Below, one piece after another: positions 63,473 through 64,000 of a DNA stretch of 64,000 nt; position 1 is the first letter of the stretch; each line of letters starts with the position of its first letter. Position numbers and translations under genes: made by a program. The stretch is from Psychrobacter piscatorii (GTDB lineage Bacteria; Pseudomonadota; Gammaproteobacteria; Pseudomonadales; Moraxellaceae): the NCBI RefSeq assembly GCF_001444505.1, contig NZ_LNDJ01000085.1:16256-80255 (forward strand), written 5' to 3'. Below the pieces are notes generated by a model that worked only from the letters and a program-made list of their open reading frames with translations, was not told the DNA's origin and made no database searches.

Positions 63473-64000
63473 ATAACCGTGAGACCGCATCAATTATATC
63501 TAATCATTGTGATATATAGTAAGAGTGACACATTACTTGCTACTGCTTTGTACTGCTATATATTGTGGGTTTTATTGGTTATTCAAGAGTGTCAAACCAA
63601 TACCGACATCATAGACAGAACTTTGTCATCTATCTAATATAGATAATCAGCAAAAATAAGTAATGCAATAAAAGAATGATTATAGCAAAAACCGTCTACC
63701 AACACTAGATAGCAAGGGACAGAGCCTTAAGCTCAATAAGAGATAAACTGCGAAAGTTATTTTTGAACATTTCAAAATAGAATGTTGGCAAAACTATATA
63801 AAACTTGGCGATTGACCTTCTGTTAGCGATGTTTGTAGTAATATCAATATTTAAGGTGGAAGAAGTAGAAGCAAATTCAAAGAGGTAAAAAATACTTCAA
63901 AGATAATAAATGGCAATACATATCTGATAAAACTATCAATCAGAGCAAACTTCTATTTTCCTTTTAAAGCAGCTAACTCCAACCCATTGAAAAAACTACC
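63473..64000. other. Intergenic sequence upstream of thrS to window edge
   Basis: 528 bp of AT-rich sequence holding the thrS promoter. I see no tRNA, terminator or gene with a good ribosome site. A short AAGAGGTAAAAAA-type stretch near 63880 resembles a ribosome site but leads to no substantial frame within the window. Confidence 0.4.

Noticed and set aside
1..64000. CRISPR array, prophage, integron or transposase genes
   Set aside because: No regularly spaced repeats, integrase, phage structural genes or transposase reading frames were seen.

Overview
The window looks like chromosomal DNA of a Psychrobacter-type gammaproteobacterium (Moraxellaceae). This is inferred from protein character and gene order (a Na+-NQR operon with nqrM, scattered his genes, an HSL-family esterase like those of cold-adapted Psychrobacter/Moraxella), not from a search. 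Most genes are housekeeping. There is no rRNA operon, prophage, integrase, transposase gene or CRISPR array.

Layout. 0-2 kb: the end of ribD, then a 436-bp AT-rich gap with four DnaA boxes and two parS-like sites, then ribE. 2-16 kb: a hybrid histidine kinase, then fmt-rsmB-thrC-LysM protein-dprA-tsaC, a TIGR01777 epimerase and a metallophosphoesterase. Further parS-like sites lie at 1.4, 7.4 (perfect) and 14.3 kb, so the window is probably close to the replication origin. 16-24.8 kb: HSL esterase, grpE-dnaK, bioFC, a small outer-membrane barrel protein and an NfeD/slipin pair. 24.8-34 kb: hemN, comM, gph, a DUF4385 gene, tRNA-Phe, a PanZ-like gene, hisBH, a membrane protein and an Hsp31-like gene. 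34-38.2 kb: an accessory patch with a small gene broken by a 78-bp inverted-repeat insertion, avtA, and an AT-rich three-gene operon. That operon consists of a DUF6530-like protein, a two-TM macro-domain protein and a TIR-like protein, which I read as a type II Thoeris anti-phage system behind a promoter covered by a large palindromic operator. 38.2-44 kb: ybbP-ybbA-tesA and an MFS transporter. 44-53 kb: nqrABCDEF-(SDR)-apbE-nqrM on the minus strand, with a Fur-box-like site before nqrM. 53-64 kb: a gene-poor kilobase, hisA, a BON-MscS channel, a small membrane protein, rnr, a TelA-family gene, infC (AUU start) and thrS, whose leader holds a hairpin resembling the tRNA-Thr anticodon arm.

How the parts work together. 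The nqr block encodes a complete Na+-pumping NADH:quinone oxidoreductase plus its FMN-attaching (ApbE) and iron-delivery (NqrM) factors. DprA and ComM both act on incoming single-stranded DNA in natural transformation. GrpE and DnaK form the Hsp70 machine, and dnaK has a sigma-32-like promoter. BioF and BioC are two steps of biotin synthesis. HisB, HisH and HisA are histidine steps, but hisA lies about 21.6 kb from hisBH.

The items most worth a second look are the Thoeris-like operon with its extra first gene and operator, the DnaA-box/parS cluster, a 107-bp repeat resembling the Neisseria Correia element, the small inverted-repeat element that broke a gene, and the thrS leader hairpin.
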